From: PALSA-607 sp963737705
Lineage (GTDB): Bacteria > Actinomycetota > Actinomycetes > Acidothermales > Acidothermaceae
Direction of reading: 5' to 3'
Length of the DNA stretch: 64,000 bases
Assembly: GCA_963737705.1 (NCBI GenBank)
Contig: CAVTTP010000003.1
Span: 310,001 to 374,000, forward strand
Shown: positions 29,613-37,469 of the stretch, piece by piece
Position numbering within the stretch: position 1 is the first letter of the stretch
Layout: the number at the start of each line of letters is the position of its first letter
Program-made: the position numbers and the translations under genes
The notes under the pieces: generated by a model
Database searches by the model: none
What the model was told of the DNA's origin: nothing
The model's input: the letters and a program-made list of their open reading frames with translations, nothing else

Positions 29613-31895
29613 TTAGGTTTCCTTTAAGCCGGCCGGTTCAAGTCGCACGATGATCGATTTGGACGTCGGCGTGTTGCTGGTGTCAGCCGTGCTGTCGAGG
29701 GGCACCAGGACGTTTGTTTCGGGGAAGTAGGCGGCCGCGCAGCCCTGTGCTGTCGGGTACGAGACGACCCGGAACGCTGGCGCGCGGCGCTCTGCGCCGT
29801 CGGTCCACACGCTGATCAGATCGACCATGTCGCCGTCGGCGAAACCGAGCGCCGCGACGTCGTCTGGACTGACGAACACCACGCGGCGACCGTGGTGGAT
29901 GCCGCGGTAACGATCGTTGAGGCCGTAGATCGTGGTGTTGTATTGGTCGTGCGAACGGATGGTCTGCAAGATGAGGCAGCCGTGGCCGGGCCGCAATACT
30001 TCTAGTTCGTTGACCGTGAATTCCGCCCGGCCACTGTCTGTCGGGAATGTGCGCGAATCGCGCGGTGGATGTGGCAACGTGAACCCGCCGGGCACCCGAA
30101 CGCGTGCGTTGAAATCGTCAAAGCCTGGTACTACCCGTGCGATCGAGCTACGAATGCGGTCGTAGTTGTTTTCGAATTCCGCCCACGGCACCGGACTCGC
30201 GTCGCCGAAGACGGCACGCGCCAGCCGGGTGACGATGGCGACCTCACTCAGCAAGTAGCGGGACGCCGGTGCGAGCACGCCGCTGGATGCGTGCACCATG
30301 CCCATCGAATCCTCGACCGTGACGAACTGTTCCCCGCCGGCTTGCACATCGTGCTCGGTGCGCCCAAGTGTCGGCAGGATCAGCGAGATGTCGCCGACGA
30401 CGGTGTGCGATCGGTTCAACTTCGTCGAGACGTGCACACTGAGCCGCAGGCCCTCGAGTGCGGCCAGCGTCGCCTGGGTATCTGGCGTCGCGGCTGCGAA
30501 GTTGCCGCCCATCGCGACAAAGACCTTAGCCCGCCCGTCGCGCATGGCGCGGATCGTCTCGACCGTGTCGAAGCCGTGTTCCCGCGGCGGCTCGATGCCG
30601 AACTCCTGCTTGAGTGCGTCGAGGAACGCAGGCTTCGGCCTCTCCCAGATCCCCATCGTCCGGTCGCCCTGAACGTTGCTGTGACCACGTACCGGGCATA
30701 CACCGGCGCCGGGGCGCCCAATGTTTCCCCGCAGCAGGAGAAAGTTCACGATCTCACGAATCGTGGGAACTGAGTTCTTGTGCTGTGTCAGACCCATTGC
30801 CCAGCAGACGACGATGCTGCGCGACTGCGTGACGAGTGCGGCGAGTTCTTCGATCTGGCCGCGGCCGATGCCGGTCGCGTCGTTGACGTCGTCCCAGTTC
30901 AGCTTGCGCGTCGCCGCGGCGAACTCGTCGAAGCCTTCTGTGTGCTCGGCGATGAAACTGTGGTCGAGAATGCTGCCAGGCTCGCGATCCTCCGCCTCGA
31001 GTAGCAACAGGTTGAGTGCCTGAAACAGGGCCAAGTCGCCGTTGACTTTGATCTGCAGGAAAAGATCCGCGAGCTGGGTCCCGTGCCCTACGACACCGTT
31101 CGGCCGTTGTGGATTCTTGAAGCGCAGCAGGCCGGCTTCGGGCAGCGGGTTGACGGCGACGATACGCGCACCGTTTTCCTTCGCCTTCTCGAGCGCGATC
31201 AACATCCGCGGGTGATTCGTGCCGGGATTCTGGCCAGCGATGATGATGAGTTCTGCCTTGTCGAGATCCTCCAGCAGGACGCTGCCCTTGCCGACGCCGA
31301 TCGTTTCCGACAACGCAGAACCGCTCGACTCGTGGCACATGTTCGAGCAGTCCGGCAAGTTGTTCGTGCCGAACTCACGAACGAACAATTGATAGGCGAA
31401 CGCTGCTTCGTTGCTGGTGCGCCCTGATGTGTAGAACGCCGCCTCGTCAGGACTCCCGAGAGACTTCAGTTCGCGCGCGATCAGATCGAACGCGGCGTCC
31501 CACTCGATCCGCTCGTAGTGCCGGCTGCCCTCGCGTTTCACGACTGGGTGGGTGAGCCGGCCCTGCTGCCCGAGCCAGTAGCCGTCGCGCTCGCGCAGGT
31601 CGTCGACCGAGTGCTCTTTGAAGAAGTCCGGCCCGATTCGCCGGACGGTCGCCTCTTCGGCAACCGCCTTTGCGCCGTTCTCGCAGAACTCCGCGATGTG
31701 GTGCTTGTTGCCCTCCGGCCACGCGCAGCCTGGGCAGTCGAACCCACCGCGCTGGTTGAGGGCGCGCAGTGTCGTCAGGCTGCGAGACGGGCCCATCTCG
31801 TGCAGCGAATCGGACATCGCGCCCGCGACGCCGGGGATGCCCGCGGCCCACGTTTTCGGCTCACTTACCGTCAACTTCTGGCGCCTGCGGGTCAT
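29613..31895 (-). CDS. FdhF/YdeP-family molybdopterin oxidoreductase
   Basis: This 760-residue enzyme matches the formate-dehydrogenase-like YdeP group: GGFDCPGCAWPEGNKHHIAEFCENGAK at about 50-76 in total, KREGSRHYERIEWDAAFDLI, and LPDCSNMCHESSGSALSETIG with the probable molybdenum-ligand Cys. Later come IIAGQNPGTNHPRML and the long molybdopterin-binding domain with WAMGLTQHKNSVPTI, RGNIGRPGAGVCPVRGHSNV and QTIRSHDQYNTTIYGLNDRYRG. There is no in-frame TGA, so it does not use selenocysteine. The true substrate is not established for this group. mobA and fdhD, needed for such enzymes, are encoded within 5 kb. Confidence 0.93.
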   Translation of the reverse strand: MTRRRQKLTVSEPKTWAAGIPGVAGAMSDSLHEMGPSRSLTTLRALNQRGGFDCPGCAWPEGNKHHIAEFCENGAKAVAEEATVRRIGPDFFKEHSVDDLRERDGYWLGQQGRLTHPVVKREGSRHYERIEWDAAFDLIARELKSLGSPDEAAFYTSGRTSNEAAFAYQLFVREFGTNNLPDCSNMCHESSGSALSETIGVGKGSVLLEDLDKAELIIIAGQNPGTNHPRMLIALEKAKENGARIVAVNPLPEAGLLRFKNPQRPNGVVGHGTQLADLFLQIKVNGDLALFQALNLLLLEAEDREPGSILDHSFIAEHTEGFDEFAAATRKLNWDDVNDATGIGRGQIEELAALVTQSRSIVVCWAMGLTQHKNSVPTIREIVNFLLLRGNIGRPGAGVCPVRGHSNVQGDRTMGIWERPKPAFLDALKQEFGIEPPREHGFDTVETIRAMRDGRAKVFVAMGGNFAAATPDTQATLAALEGLRLSVHVSTKLNRSHTVVGDISLILPTLGRTEHDVQAGGEQFVTVEDSMGMVHASSGVLAPASRYLLSEVAIVTRLARAVFGDASPVPWAEFENNYDRIRSSIARVVPGFDDFNARVRVPGGFTLPHPPRDSRTFPTDSGRAEFTVNELEVLRPGHGCLILQTIRSHDQYNTTIYGLNDRYRGIHHGRRVVFVSPDDVAALGFADGDMVDLISVWTDGAERRAPAFRVVSYPTAQGCAAAYFPETNVLVPLDSTADTSNTPTSKSIIVRLEPAGLKET

Positions 31896-32010
31896 ACTCT
31901 GACCCTAAATCACCCCCGCCGGCTTCGACACCGGACGGTCGGCGAAACTGAACGTTTTCCGTGAACCAAATGCGTGAGTCGCGCGTACTCAGCGGGGAAA
32001 GGTTTTCCGC

Positions 32011-32868
32011 ATGGTGTTTGTGCTCAGCGTCGCGGCTGCACTCTTTCTTGGTGTCGGCTGGGTCGTGCAGCAACGCGTCGCGACTCAGTCGAAGTCTGGT
32101 GGCCTGCTGTCGTGGAACGTGCTGAAGGAGTTGATCACCAGCGGGTTGTGGTGGTTGGGGATCGTGGCCATGACGATTGGGCAGACGTCGAGTTCGGTCG
32201 CCCTGCAGTTCGGTCCGGTCAGTACCGTCGAGCCGGTGCTCGTTGCGTCGCTATTGGTGGCGTTCGTCATCTCGGCCGTGTCGAGCGACCACCGTCCTCG
32301 TTGGCAGGAGATGGCGGGGCCGACCGTCCTTATCGCTGCGCTTGTGGTGTTTCTGACAGTCGCGAGTCCGCGGCAAGGCAAGCAACCCGACCCGAGCTGG
32401 CAGGCGATTCTGATCGCCACCGCCGCTGCGGGTGTGTTTGCGTTACTGGTCGCCGGCAGCGGCAAGTTGCTCGCCAGCCGCACGGCGCCGGTCGTCGAAT
32501 GCACCTTGCTGGCAGTCGGTGCCGGGGTCATGTACGGGCTGCAGGACGCCGCAACTCGCGGCGCCATCGTGTTCAGTCACCACCACAGACTCGTCGCGTT
32601 GATACCCACCATGTGGCCATGGGTGCTGCTCGCATCGGCGACCGCCGGGGTGCTACTGACGCAGGCCTCGTTTCGTGCCGGTCGACTCGACTGGGCGCTA
32701 CCCCCTACTGCTGCGGCGCAGCCGATTGCCGGCATCGTGATCGGGGTCGTCTTACTCGGTGACCACCTCGCGGCAACCGGGCTGGCGCTCGCCTTCGAGT
32801 CGTTGTCTCTTGTCGCGATGCTCGGCGGCGTGCTGCTCATCGGTCAGTCGCGAGCGTTCGGAACCTGA
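32011..32868 (+). CDS. DMT-superfamily membrane transporter
   Basis: This 285-residue protein has about nine or ten hydrophobic helices in two repeats, the EamA-like architecture. The first helix (FVLSVAAALFLGVGWVVQQ) begins at the start codon. Inner helices include ALQFGPVSTVEPVLVASLLVA and PLLP-type turns, with AAQPIAGIVIGVVLLGDHL in the last repeat, a pattern found in drug/metabolite exporters. Substrate unknown. It is divergent from the molybdopterin oxidoreductase and runs into mobA after ten bases, so it may be co-transcribed with it. Confidence 0.85.
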   Translation: MVFVLSVAAALFLGVGWVVQQRVATQSKSGGLLSWNVLKELITSGLWWLGIVAMTIGQTSSSVALQFGPVSTVEPVLVASLLVAFVISAVSSDHRPRWQEMAGPTVLIAALVVFLTVASPRQGKQPDPSWQAILIATAAAGVFALLVAGSGKLLASRTAPVVECTLLAVGAGVMYGLQDAATRGAIVFSHHHRLVALIPTMWPWVLLASATAGVLLTQASFRAGRLDWALPPTAAAQPIAGIVIGVVLLGDHLAATGLALAFESLSLVAMLGGVLLIGQSRAFGT

Positions 32869-32878
32869 GAGGTCGCTC

Positions 32879-33469
32879 GTGGCTACGACATTCGATGCAG
32901 TTGTGCTCGCCGGCGGTAGCGGTCAGCGGATGGGCGACCCACGCGGTACCGACAAAGCAGGGCTGGACGTCGGCGGCGTCACCTTGCTCGACCGAGTGCT
33001 CGCTGCGGTGTCTGACGCGCAGCATTGCATCGTCGTCGGCCCTCGTCGTCCGACCGCTTGGCCCGTCACGTTCACCATCGAGGAACCCGCAGGATCGGGC
33101 CCGGCTGCGGCCATCGTGCACGGCTTGCCGTTCGTCGACGCGGCGATCGTTGTCGTGCTCGCCGCCGACCTGCCGTTCGCCGCGACGGCCGTACCTAAGT
33201 TGACCGATGCGTTGGCAGGTGCGCAGGCCGAAGCGGCGATGCTCGTCGACGACGCCGGACGACGGCAGCCGCTGCTTGCTGCCTACCGCACCGATGCACT
33301 TCGGCGCTGCTCCAGCGGTCGCGACTGGCGAGGTGCTTCGGTGCGTGCGCTCACCGACGGGCTGACGGTCGTGGAGGTCGCGGCGGTGGGCGACGAGGCC
33401 CTTGACTGCGACACCCCTGAGCAGCTCACTGCGGCGCAGGAGGCCGCCAACCTGCCGCCAACCGGCTGA
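32879..33469 (+). CDS. mobA: Molybdenum cofactor guanylyltransferase
   Basis: This 196-residue enzyme adds GMP to molybdopterin to give the guanine-dinucleotide cofactor used by formate-dehydrogenase-type enzymes. The nucleotidyltransferase signature VVLAGGSGQRMG, with a Lys (TDKAGLDVGG) at the expected distance, is at residues 8-32. EPAGSGPAAAIVHGL and the metal-binding ADLPF follow. GTG 32879 is preceded by AGAGG. The C-terminal 15 codons overlap the convergent DUF6457 gene by 44 bases. The neighbouring molybdoenzyme and fdhD make the functional link likely. Confidence 0.9.
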   Translation: MATTFDAVVLAGGSGQRMGDPRGTDKAGLDVGGVTLLDRVLAAVSDAQHCIVVGPRRPTAWPVTFTIEEPAGSGPAAAIVHGLPFVDAAIVVVLAADLPFAATAVPKLTDALAGAQAEAAMLVDDAGRRQPLLAAYRTDALRRCSSGRDWRGASVRALTDGLTVVEVAAVGDEALDCDTPEQLTAAQEAANLPPTG

Positions 33470-33665
33470 TCCGCGCGGCCGCGTCGCTCAAAGGGACGCC
33501 GGCCTCAACTGCACGGCCCAGCAGGTACGTCGTGAGCGGTGCGGCAGGTCGTTCGACGCCATGCGCGACGTCACGGGCGACATCGAGCACCACGTCAGCG
33601 GCGACCGCGGGATCGAGTGCGAGCTCTGCGCAGACGGCGCGGACCCAGTCGTCGAGATCGCTCAT
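33426..33665 (-). CDS. DUF6457 family protein
   Basis: This 79-residue helical protein starts with MSDLDDWVRAVCAELALDP, continues VVLDVARDVAHGVERPAAPLTTYLLG, and ends in a Pro-rich tail. This is the typical form of the small DUF6457 family, which in many actinomycetes sits beside or is fused to mobA. Here it overlaps the 3' end of mobA on the opposite strand and its start overlaps the stop of the NTF2-like gene (ATGA). A role in cofactor synthesis is suggested by context only. Confidence 0.75.
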   Translation of the reverse strand: MSDLDDWVRAVCAELALDPAVAADVVLDVARDVAHGVERPAAPLTTYLLGRAVEAGVPLSDAAARISRLAAGWRPPAPQ

Positions 33666-34093
33666 GGCCTACCTGCTTCGGTTGGCCCTGCGTCTGGGAT
33701 TCCGGCGATCGCGAAGGCCTGCGCCCTCGAATCGCACGCCCGCAACGCGACGATCTGACCGTCGCGCAACGTCAGCACCTCGTAGTTGCGGTCGTCCGCA
33801 GGTGTCGCTCGATGAGCGTCAACGCCAGGGGTGTGCACGACAACAAGCACCTTGTCGTCATGCCCCACGATTTCCTCGAGCTCCATGCGCAGACCACGGT
33901 CGGCCTGCCGCGCGAGTGCGACCTTCAGCTCGCCGCGACCGTGACAGGTCTGCGGCGAGGGGTTGGGGGTCGCCGGATCGAGATAGGTCCACTCGAGATC
34001 GGGGGAGACCATGCCGAGCAAGGTCGCGGTGTCGCCCTGGGCGTAGGCGGCGTAGGCCTCCCGAACGCGGGCGACGTTGTCTTCGGCCGTCAC
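33662..34093 (-). CDS. SnoaL/NTF2-like small protein
   Basis: This 143-residue protein starts at GTG 34093 after a strong GGAGG site. The NTF2-like fold is evident: NVARVREAYAAYAQGDTATLLGMVSPDLEWTYLDP (in total 35 residues), a central helix-strand part GELKVALARQADRGLRMELEEIVG, then DDKVLVVVHTPGVD and NYEVLTLRDGQIVALRAC. Proteins of this group may be isomerases, cyclases or simple ligand binders. Its real ligand is unknown. It forms an operon with the DUF6457 gene and is divergent from the sigma-factor fusion. Confidence 0.85.
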   Translation of the reverse strand: MTAEDNVARVREAYAAYAQGDTATLLGMVSPDLEWTYLDPATPNPSPQTCHGRGELKVALARQADRGLRMELEEIVGHDDKVLVVVHTPGVDAHRATPADDRNYEVLTLRDGQIVALRACDSRAQAFAIAGIPDAGPTEAGRP

Positions 34094-34185
34094 GGCCCAC
34101 CTCCTTGGCAACCCCCAGAACGCTACGCGGTCGCTGGCGTGGGTCGAGCCGGTCTGGGGTCTGGCGGTCGGGCCCGAGGCAGCCG

Positions 34186-34220
34186 AGGTGTACCTGAAGC
34201 AGGTGTACAGGCCTGCTTCG
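34186..34220. promoter_or_regulatory. Inverted and direct repeats upstream of the sigma-factor gene
   Basis: AGGTGTAC occurs at 34186-34193 and 34201-34208, a 15-base spacing. GAAGCAGG (34197-34204) and CCTGCTTC (34213-34220) form an inverted repeat overlapping the second copy. The region lies 130 bases before the sigma gene start, between divergent genes. It could be the promoter/operator through which the sigma factor controls itself. Confidence 0.4.
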
Positions 34221-34350
34221 GGACCGGTACGCCTGCTTAACGTGATCAACTTCGGGCGCAATCTCGAGCGGACGGCGGCTGGTGGGCGTCTGTGACAACC
34301 TTGCTGCTACCGGCTGCGTCTACGGGGGCGAGTCAGCGAAAGGGGTCGCG

Positions 34351-35748
34351 GTGGCCGTCATCGACGCCGAGTTCGCTGACTTCGTGCGCGCGAACGAGCG
34401 GGCACTGCTCCGGCTTGGGTGGCTGCTCATGGCGGATCGATACGCGGCTGAGGACCTTGTGCAGGCTGCCCTGGAGAAGACGATGCCGAAATGGGCATCG
34501 ATCCGGCAGGACGACCCGATGGCGTACGTGCACCGGGTGATGCTGAACACCCGAACGTCGTGGTGGCGGCGCCATCGAGGTCGTGAGTCGCTGACGAGCG
34601 ATGTCGTTGATCGCGGTACCGACGACGCGACCGAGGCCTTCGCTGAACGCGACCGGCTGACGATCGCGCTGCGCAGCCTCACTCCGGGGCAACGCAAGGT
34701 CGTCGTGTTGCGGCACTACGAGGACATGTCAGAGACCCAGGTCGCCGCGTTACTCGGATGCTCGATCGGAACCGTGAAGAGCCAGAACGCTCGCGCACTC
34801 GCGCGATTGCGGCTCGCGCTTGCCGAGCCCGACGTACGACACACCGACGGCTCTTGCGACAGGGATGGAGGGCGCATGAGCGACGAACGCGACCCACTCA
34901 TCGCCGACGCCCTGCGCCGGCTCGCGGGTGCTGCACCCCAACCGCGTGCGGATCGCCTACAGGCTGTTGTTGCCGGTGTACATCGCCGCCGGCAGGTACG
35001 GATGACGACAAGCGCCCTGACCGCGGCCGCGTTCGTGGTCGCGGCCGCGGTCGGGGTCCACGTCTGGACGACGACATCCTCAGACTCGACCGTCGGCCCC
35101 GGCCCGACCCTGCCAGCCGTCAGTGCGAGTGCGAGTCCGGACGCTGCAGCCAGTAGCGCGCCCGCTTCGCTTTCGCCCGTCGCCTCGTCGTCCGGGTCGA
35201 CGTCGCCGGTGATTGCACCGACGCCCGCCGGCAAGCCGACTGCGACGGCGAAGGGTCTGGTCGCGACGGTCACCACCCCGGCGTCCGTCATTGATGGTGA
35301 CCCCGCGACGGTCACGATGACCGTGACCAACAAGGGCTCGGTTACCACGCATGGGGGCAGTTTCACGGTCGTGAGTGCGTACGCGATGGCGGCCGGAAAC
35401 GAGACCGGCTTTCAGTTCATCGGGTTCACGAGCAGCTGCAAGTCGGTAAGTGGTGCGATCGTCTGCGACGTCGGCACGCTGAAGCCTGGTCAGAGCGCAA
35501 CATTTTGGCAGTCGATCGCTGCGACTGGTCCGGCTGACCAGATCGTGTTCGAGGTGAAGTGGACGAGCAACACCGGCGCCTCGTCGACGTACCACCGCGT
35601 CGTGGCGCTGCGGGCGGGCGTGCCGTCGTCGGAGGTACCGACACCGCCGTCATCTGAGTTGGCGACGCCGCCTGCCAGCAGCAGCCCGCCCGTCAGCAGT
35701 TCACCCTCGACCTCGCCCACTTCGTCGCCGACGCCTTCGTCCAGCTGA
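34351..35748 (+). CDS. SigE-family ECF sigma factor fused to a membrane-anchored exodomain
   Basis: This 465-residue frame starts at GTG 34351 after AAGGGG. Residues 1-160 are a complete SigE-type sigma factor: region 2 FADFVRANERALLRLGWLL, AEDLVQAALEKTMPKW and DDPMAYVHRVMLN, and region 4 LTPGQRKVVVLRHYEDMSET and GCSIGTVKSQNARALARLR. The frame then continues without a stop through MSDERDPLIADALRRLAG (Met176) to a transmembrane helix at about 219-240. A Ser/Pro-rich stalk, a CARDB/DUF11-like beta domain (VTMTVTNKGSVTTHGGSFTV, CDVGTLKPGQSATFWQ) and a Ser/Pro tail follow. In relatives these parts are usually separate genes. A GGAGG site before Met176 may also allow separate translation. Confidence 0.8.
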   Translation: MAVIDAEFADFVRANERALLRLGWLLMADRYAAEDLVQAALEKTMPKWASIRQDDPMAYVHRVMLNTRTSWWRRHRGRESLTSDVVDRGTDDATEAFAERDRLTIALRSLTPGQRKVVVLRHYEDMSETQVAALLGCSIGTVKSQNARALARLRLALAEPDVRHTDGSCDRDGGRMSDERDPLIADALRRLAGAAPQPRADRLQAVVAGVHRRRQVRMTTSALTAAAFVVAAAVGVHVWTTTSSDSTVGPGPTLPAVSASASPDAAASSAPASLSPVASSSGSTSPVIAPTPAGKPTATAKGLVATVTTPASVIDGDPATVTMTVTNKGSVTTHGGSFTVVSAYAMAAGNETGFQFIGFTSSCKSVSGAIVCDVGTLKPGQSATFWQSIAATGPADQIVFEVKWTSNTGASSTYHRVVALRAGVPSSEVPTPPSSELATPPASSSPPVSSSPSTSPTSSPTPSSS

Positions 35749-35796
35749 GCGTTCGCGCGGCGACCTCAGCGGCTCGGCGCGGATACGCTGGGTTGT

Positions 35797-36651
35797 ATGG
35801 GACGGGTCACGCAGCGGCGTCAGGTGCAGCACCTCGACGACGGGGTCCCAGCGCTTCGCCCTGACACGCTCGCGGTCGAAGAGCCCCTGGAGATCCGGCT
35901 TGGCGGTACGGCGATGGCCGTGACCATGCGGACGCCGGGCGACGATTTCGATCTCGTCGCGGGCTTCGCCTGGACAGAAGGCCTGTTCACCGAGCCCGAC
36001 CACCTCTCAGGTCTGCGCTACTGCGCAGGCGCAGACGAGACGGGTCGCAACACCTACAACGTCATCGACCTCGTGTTGTCGGACGAGGCTCCGCTGGTCG
36101 ACGCGAGTGCGGCACGCAACTTCTACGCGACCAGTTCGTGTGGCGTATGCGGCAAGGCGAGCATCGACGCCGTCACGGTTCGGTCGCGTTTCGATTTGCA
36201 CGTCGACCGCACGTCGGTCACTCCGGCCATGTTGTCGTCGCTACCGGGCAAGTTGCGTGAGGCGCAGAAAGTGTTCGACCGCACGGGCGGTTTGCATGCG
36301 GCCGGCCTCTTTACACCGGACGCCGACTTGCTGGCGTTGCGTGAAGACGTCGGTCGGCACAACGCGGTCGACAAGGTGGTCGGCTGGGCGTTGCGCGAGA
36401 AGCGGCTGCCACTCGCAGGCACGGTGCTGATGGTGAGCGGGCGCGCATCGTTCGAGCTGGTCCAAAAGGCTTACGTGGCGGGCATCCCGGTGCTGGCCGC
36501 CGTGTCGGCGCCGTCGAGTCTCGCTGCCGAATTCGCTGATTCCGTCGGCATGACGCTTGTGGGGTTCCTTCGCGGGACGTCAATGAACGTCTACGCAGGA
36601 GCCGATCGCGTTGCACTGCCGACATCCGAAACCGCAGCGGTGCCGGTATGA
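35797..36651 (+). CDS. fdhD: Formate dehydrogenase accessory sulfurtransferase FdhD
   Basis: This 284-residue protein carries sulfur from the IscS desulfurase to the molybdenum cofactor of formate-dehydrogenase-type enzymes. Key features are DTLAVEEPLEIRLGG, PGDDFDLVAGFAWTEGLF, the catalytic SSCGVCGKASID with Cys115 and Cys118, FTPDADLLALREDVGRHNAVDKV, and SGRASFELVQKAYVAGIPVLAAVSAPSSLA. All match full-length FdhD. The probable client is the FdhF/YdeP-like protein at 29613. Its stop overlaps the next ATG (ATGA). Confidence 0.95.
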   Translation: MGRVTQRRQVQHLDDGVPALRPDTLAVEEPLEIRLGGTAMAVTMRTPGDDFDLVAGFAWTEGLFTEPDHLSGLRYCAGADETGRNTYNVIDLVLSDEAPLVDASAARNFYATSSCGVCGKASIDAVTVRSRFDLHVDRTSVTPAMLSSLPGKLREAQKVFDRTGGLHAAGLFTPDADLLALREDVGRHNAVDKVVGWALREKRLPLAGTVLMVSGRASFELVQKAYVAGIPVLAAVSAPSSLAAEFADSVGMTLVGFLRGTSMNVYAGADRVALPTSETAAVPV

Positions 36652-36959
36652 GCCCGCGCCGAACCCGACCGACCCGCCGGTCGGCGTCCAGTGTTGCTGC
36701 GGACGAGGACGGCGACACCGGGTTGACCGGTGGGTTCCAGTTTGTCGAGATCGATGCGCGCGGCGAAGAGTGGATCGTGCGGCGCCTGACCGGTGTCTCG
36801 TCGACCAAGACATATCGCTGCCCCGGCTGCAACCAGGAAATCAGGCCGACCACTCCGCACGTAGTTGTGTGGCCAAGTCTCGCGGTCGACATGCGACGCC
36901 ATTGGCACACTCCGTGCTGGAACAGCAGGTCTCGCCGTTCGACACGCGAATTGCGCTAG
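36648..36959 (+). CDS. Small actinobacterial Cys-pair protein
   Basis: This 103-residue protein starts with a basic N-terminus (MSPRRTRPTRRS). It then has GGFQFVEIDARGEEWIVRRLTG followed by KTYRCPGCNQEI, a CxxC zinc knuckle, and PHVVVW ... DMRRHWHTPCW with further possible His/Cys ligands. This layout recurs in small conserved actinobacterial proteins often listed as ATP/GTP-binding without evidence. A metal-binding site is likely. Function is unknown. ATGA overlap with fdhD suggests co-expression. Confidence 0.7.
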   Translation: MSPRRTRPTRRSASSVAADEDGDTGLTGGFQFVEIDARGEEWIVRRLTGVSSTKTYRCPGCNQEIRPTTPHVVVWPSLAVDMRRHWHTPCWNSRSRRSTRELR

Positions 36960-36963
36960 CGAC

Positions 36964-37446
36964 ATGGCCGACGACAATGTCAGCGCAACGTTGGTTATCA
37001 ACGCGCCAGCGTCGGCCATCTTCGCGGTTCTGGCGGATCCGAAGAAGCATGCCTCCATCGATGGCACCGGCTGGGTCTGCGAGACGGCCGATGGCGAGCC
37101 GTTGACTGCCGCCGGGCAGATTTTCCGGATGCGGATGTACCACCCAGGCCATCCAAACGGCAACTACGAGACCGCCAATCGCGTTGAGGTATTCGAACCG
37201 CCGCGCGCGATTTCCTGGGCGACCGGTTACGAGAACGACGACGGCACGTTGGGTTTTGGCGGCTGGAAGTGGCGCTACGACCTCGCCCCGGATGGAACGG
37301 CACACACCACCGTCACTCTTACCTACGACTGGTCAGCCGCTTCGCAATCCACGCGTGAACGGATCGGATTCCCGCCGTTTCCTCCCGATCACTTGCCGAA
37401 CTCGCTCACTCACCTCGCCGCGCTGATAACCGGGCGCATCCAATAA
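36964..37446 (+). CDS. SRPBCC-family (START-like) protein
   Basis: This 160-residue protein starts at ATG 36964, five bases after the stop of the preceding gene. The fold markers are present: N-terminal strand VSATLVINAPASAIFAVLADP, then helix-strand KHASIDGTGWVCETADG, HPGHPNGNYETANRVEVFEPPRAISW in total 26 residues, and YDLAPDGTAHTTVTLTYDWS before the long C-terminal helix. The group includes polyketide cyclases, lipid-binding proteins and unknown ligand binders. Which applies here cannot be told. Confidence 0.85.
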   Translation: MADDNVSATLVINAPASAIFAVLADPKKHASIDGTGWVCETADGEPLTAAGQIFRMRMYHPGHPNGNYETANRVEVFEPPRAISWATGYENDDGTLGFGGWKWRYDLAPDGTAHTTVTLTYDWSAASQSTRERIGFPPFPPDHLPNSLTHLAALITGRIQ

Positions 37447-37469
37447 GGGGACGGCGATAGCCTCGGTGG

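Noticed and set aside
29613..31895. Selenocysteine formate dehydrogenase
   Set aside because: There is no in-frame TGA. The position corresponding to Sec appears as Cys (NMCHE), so it is a YdeP-type enzyme.
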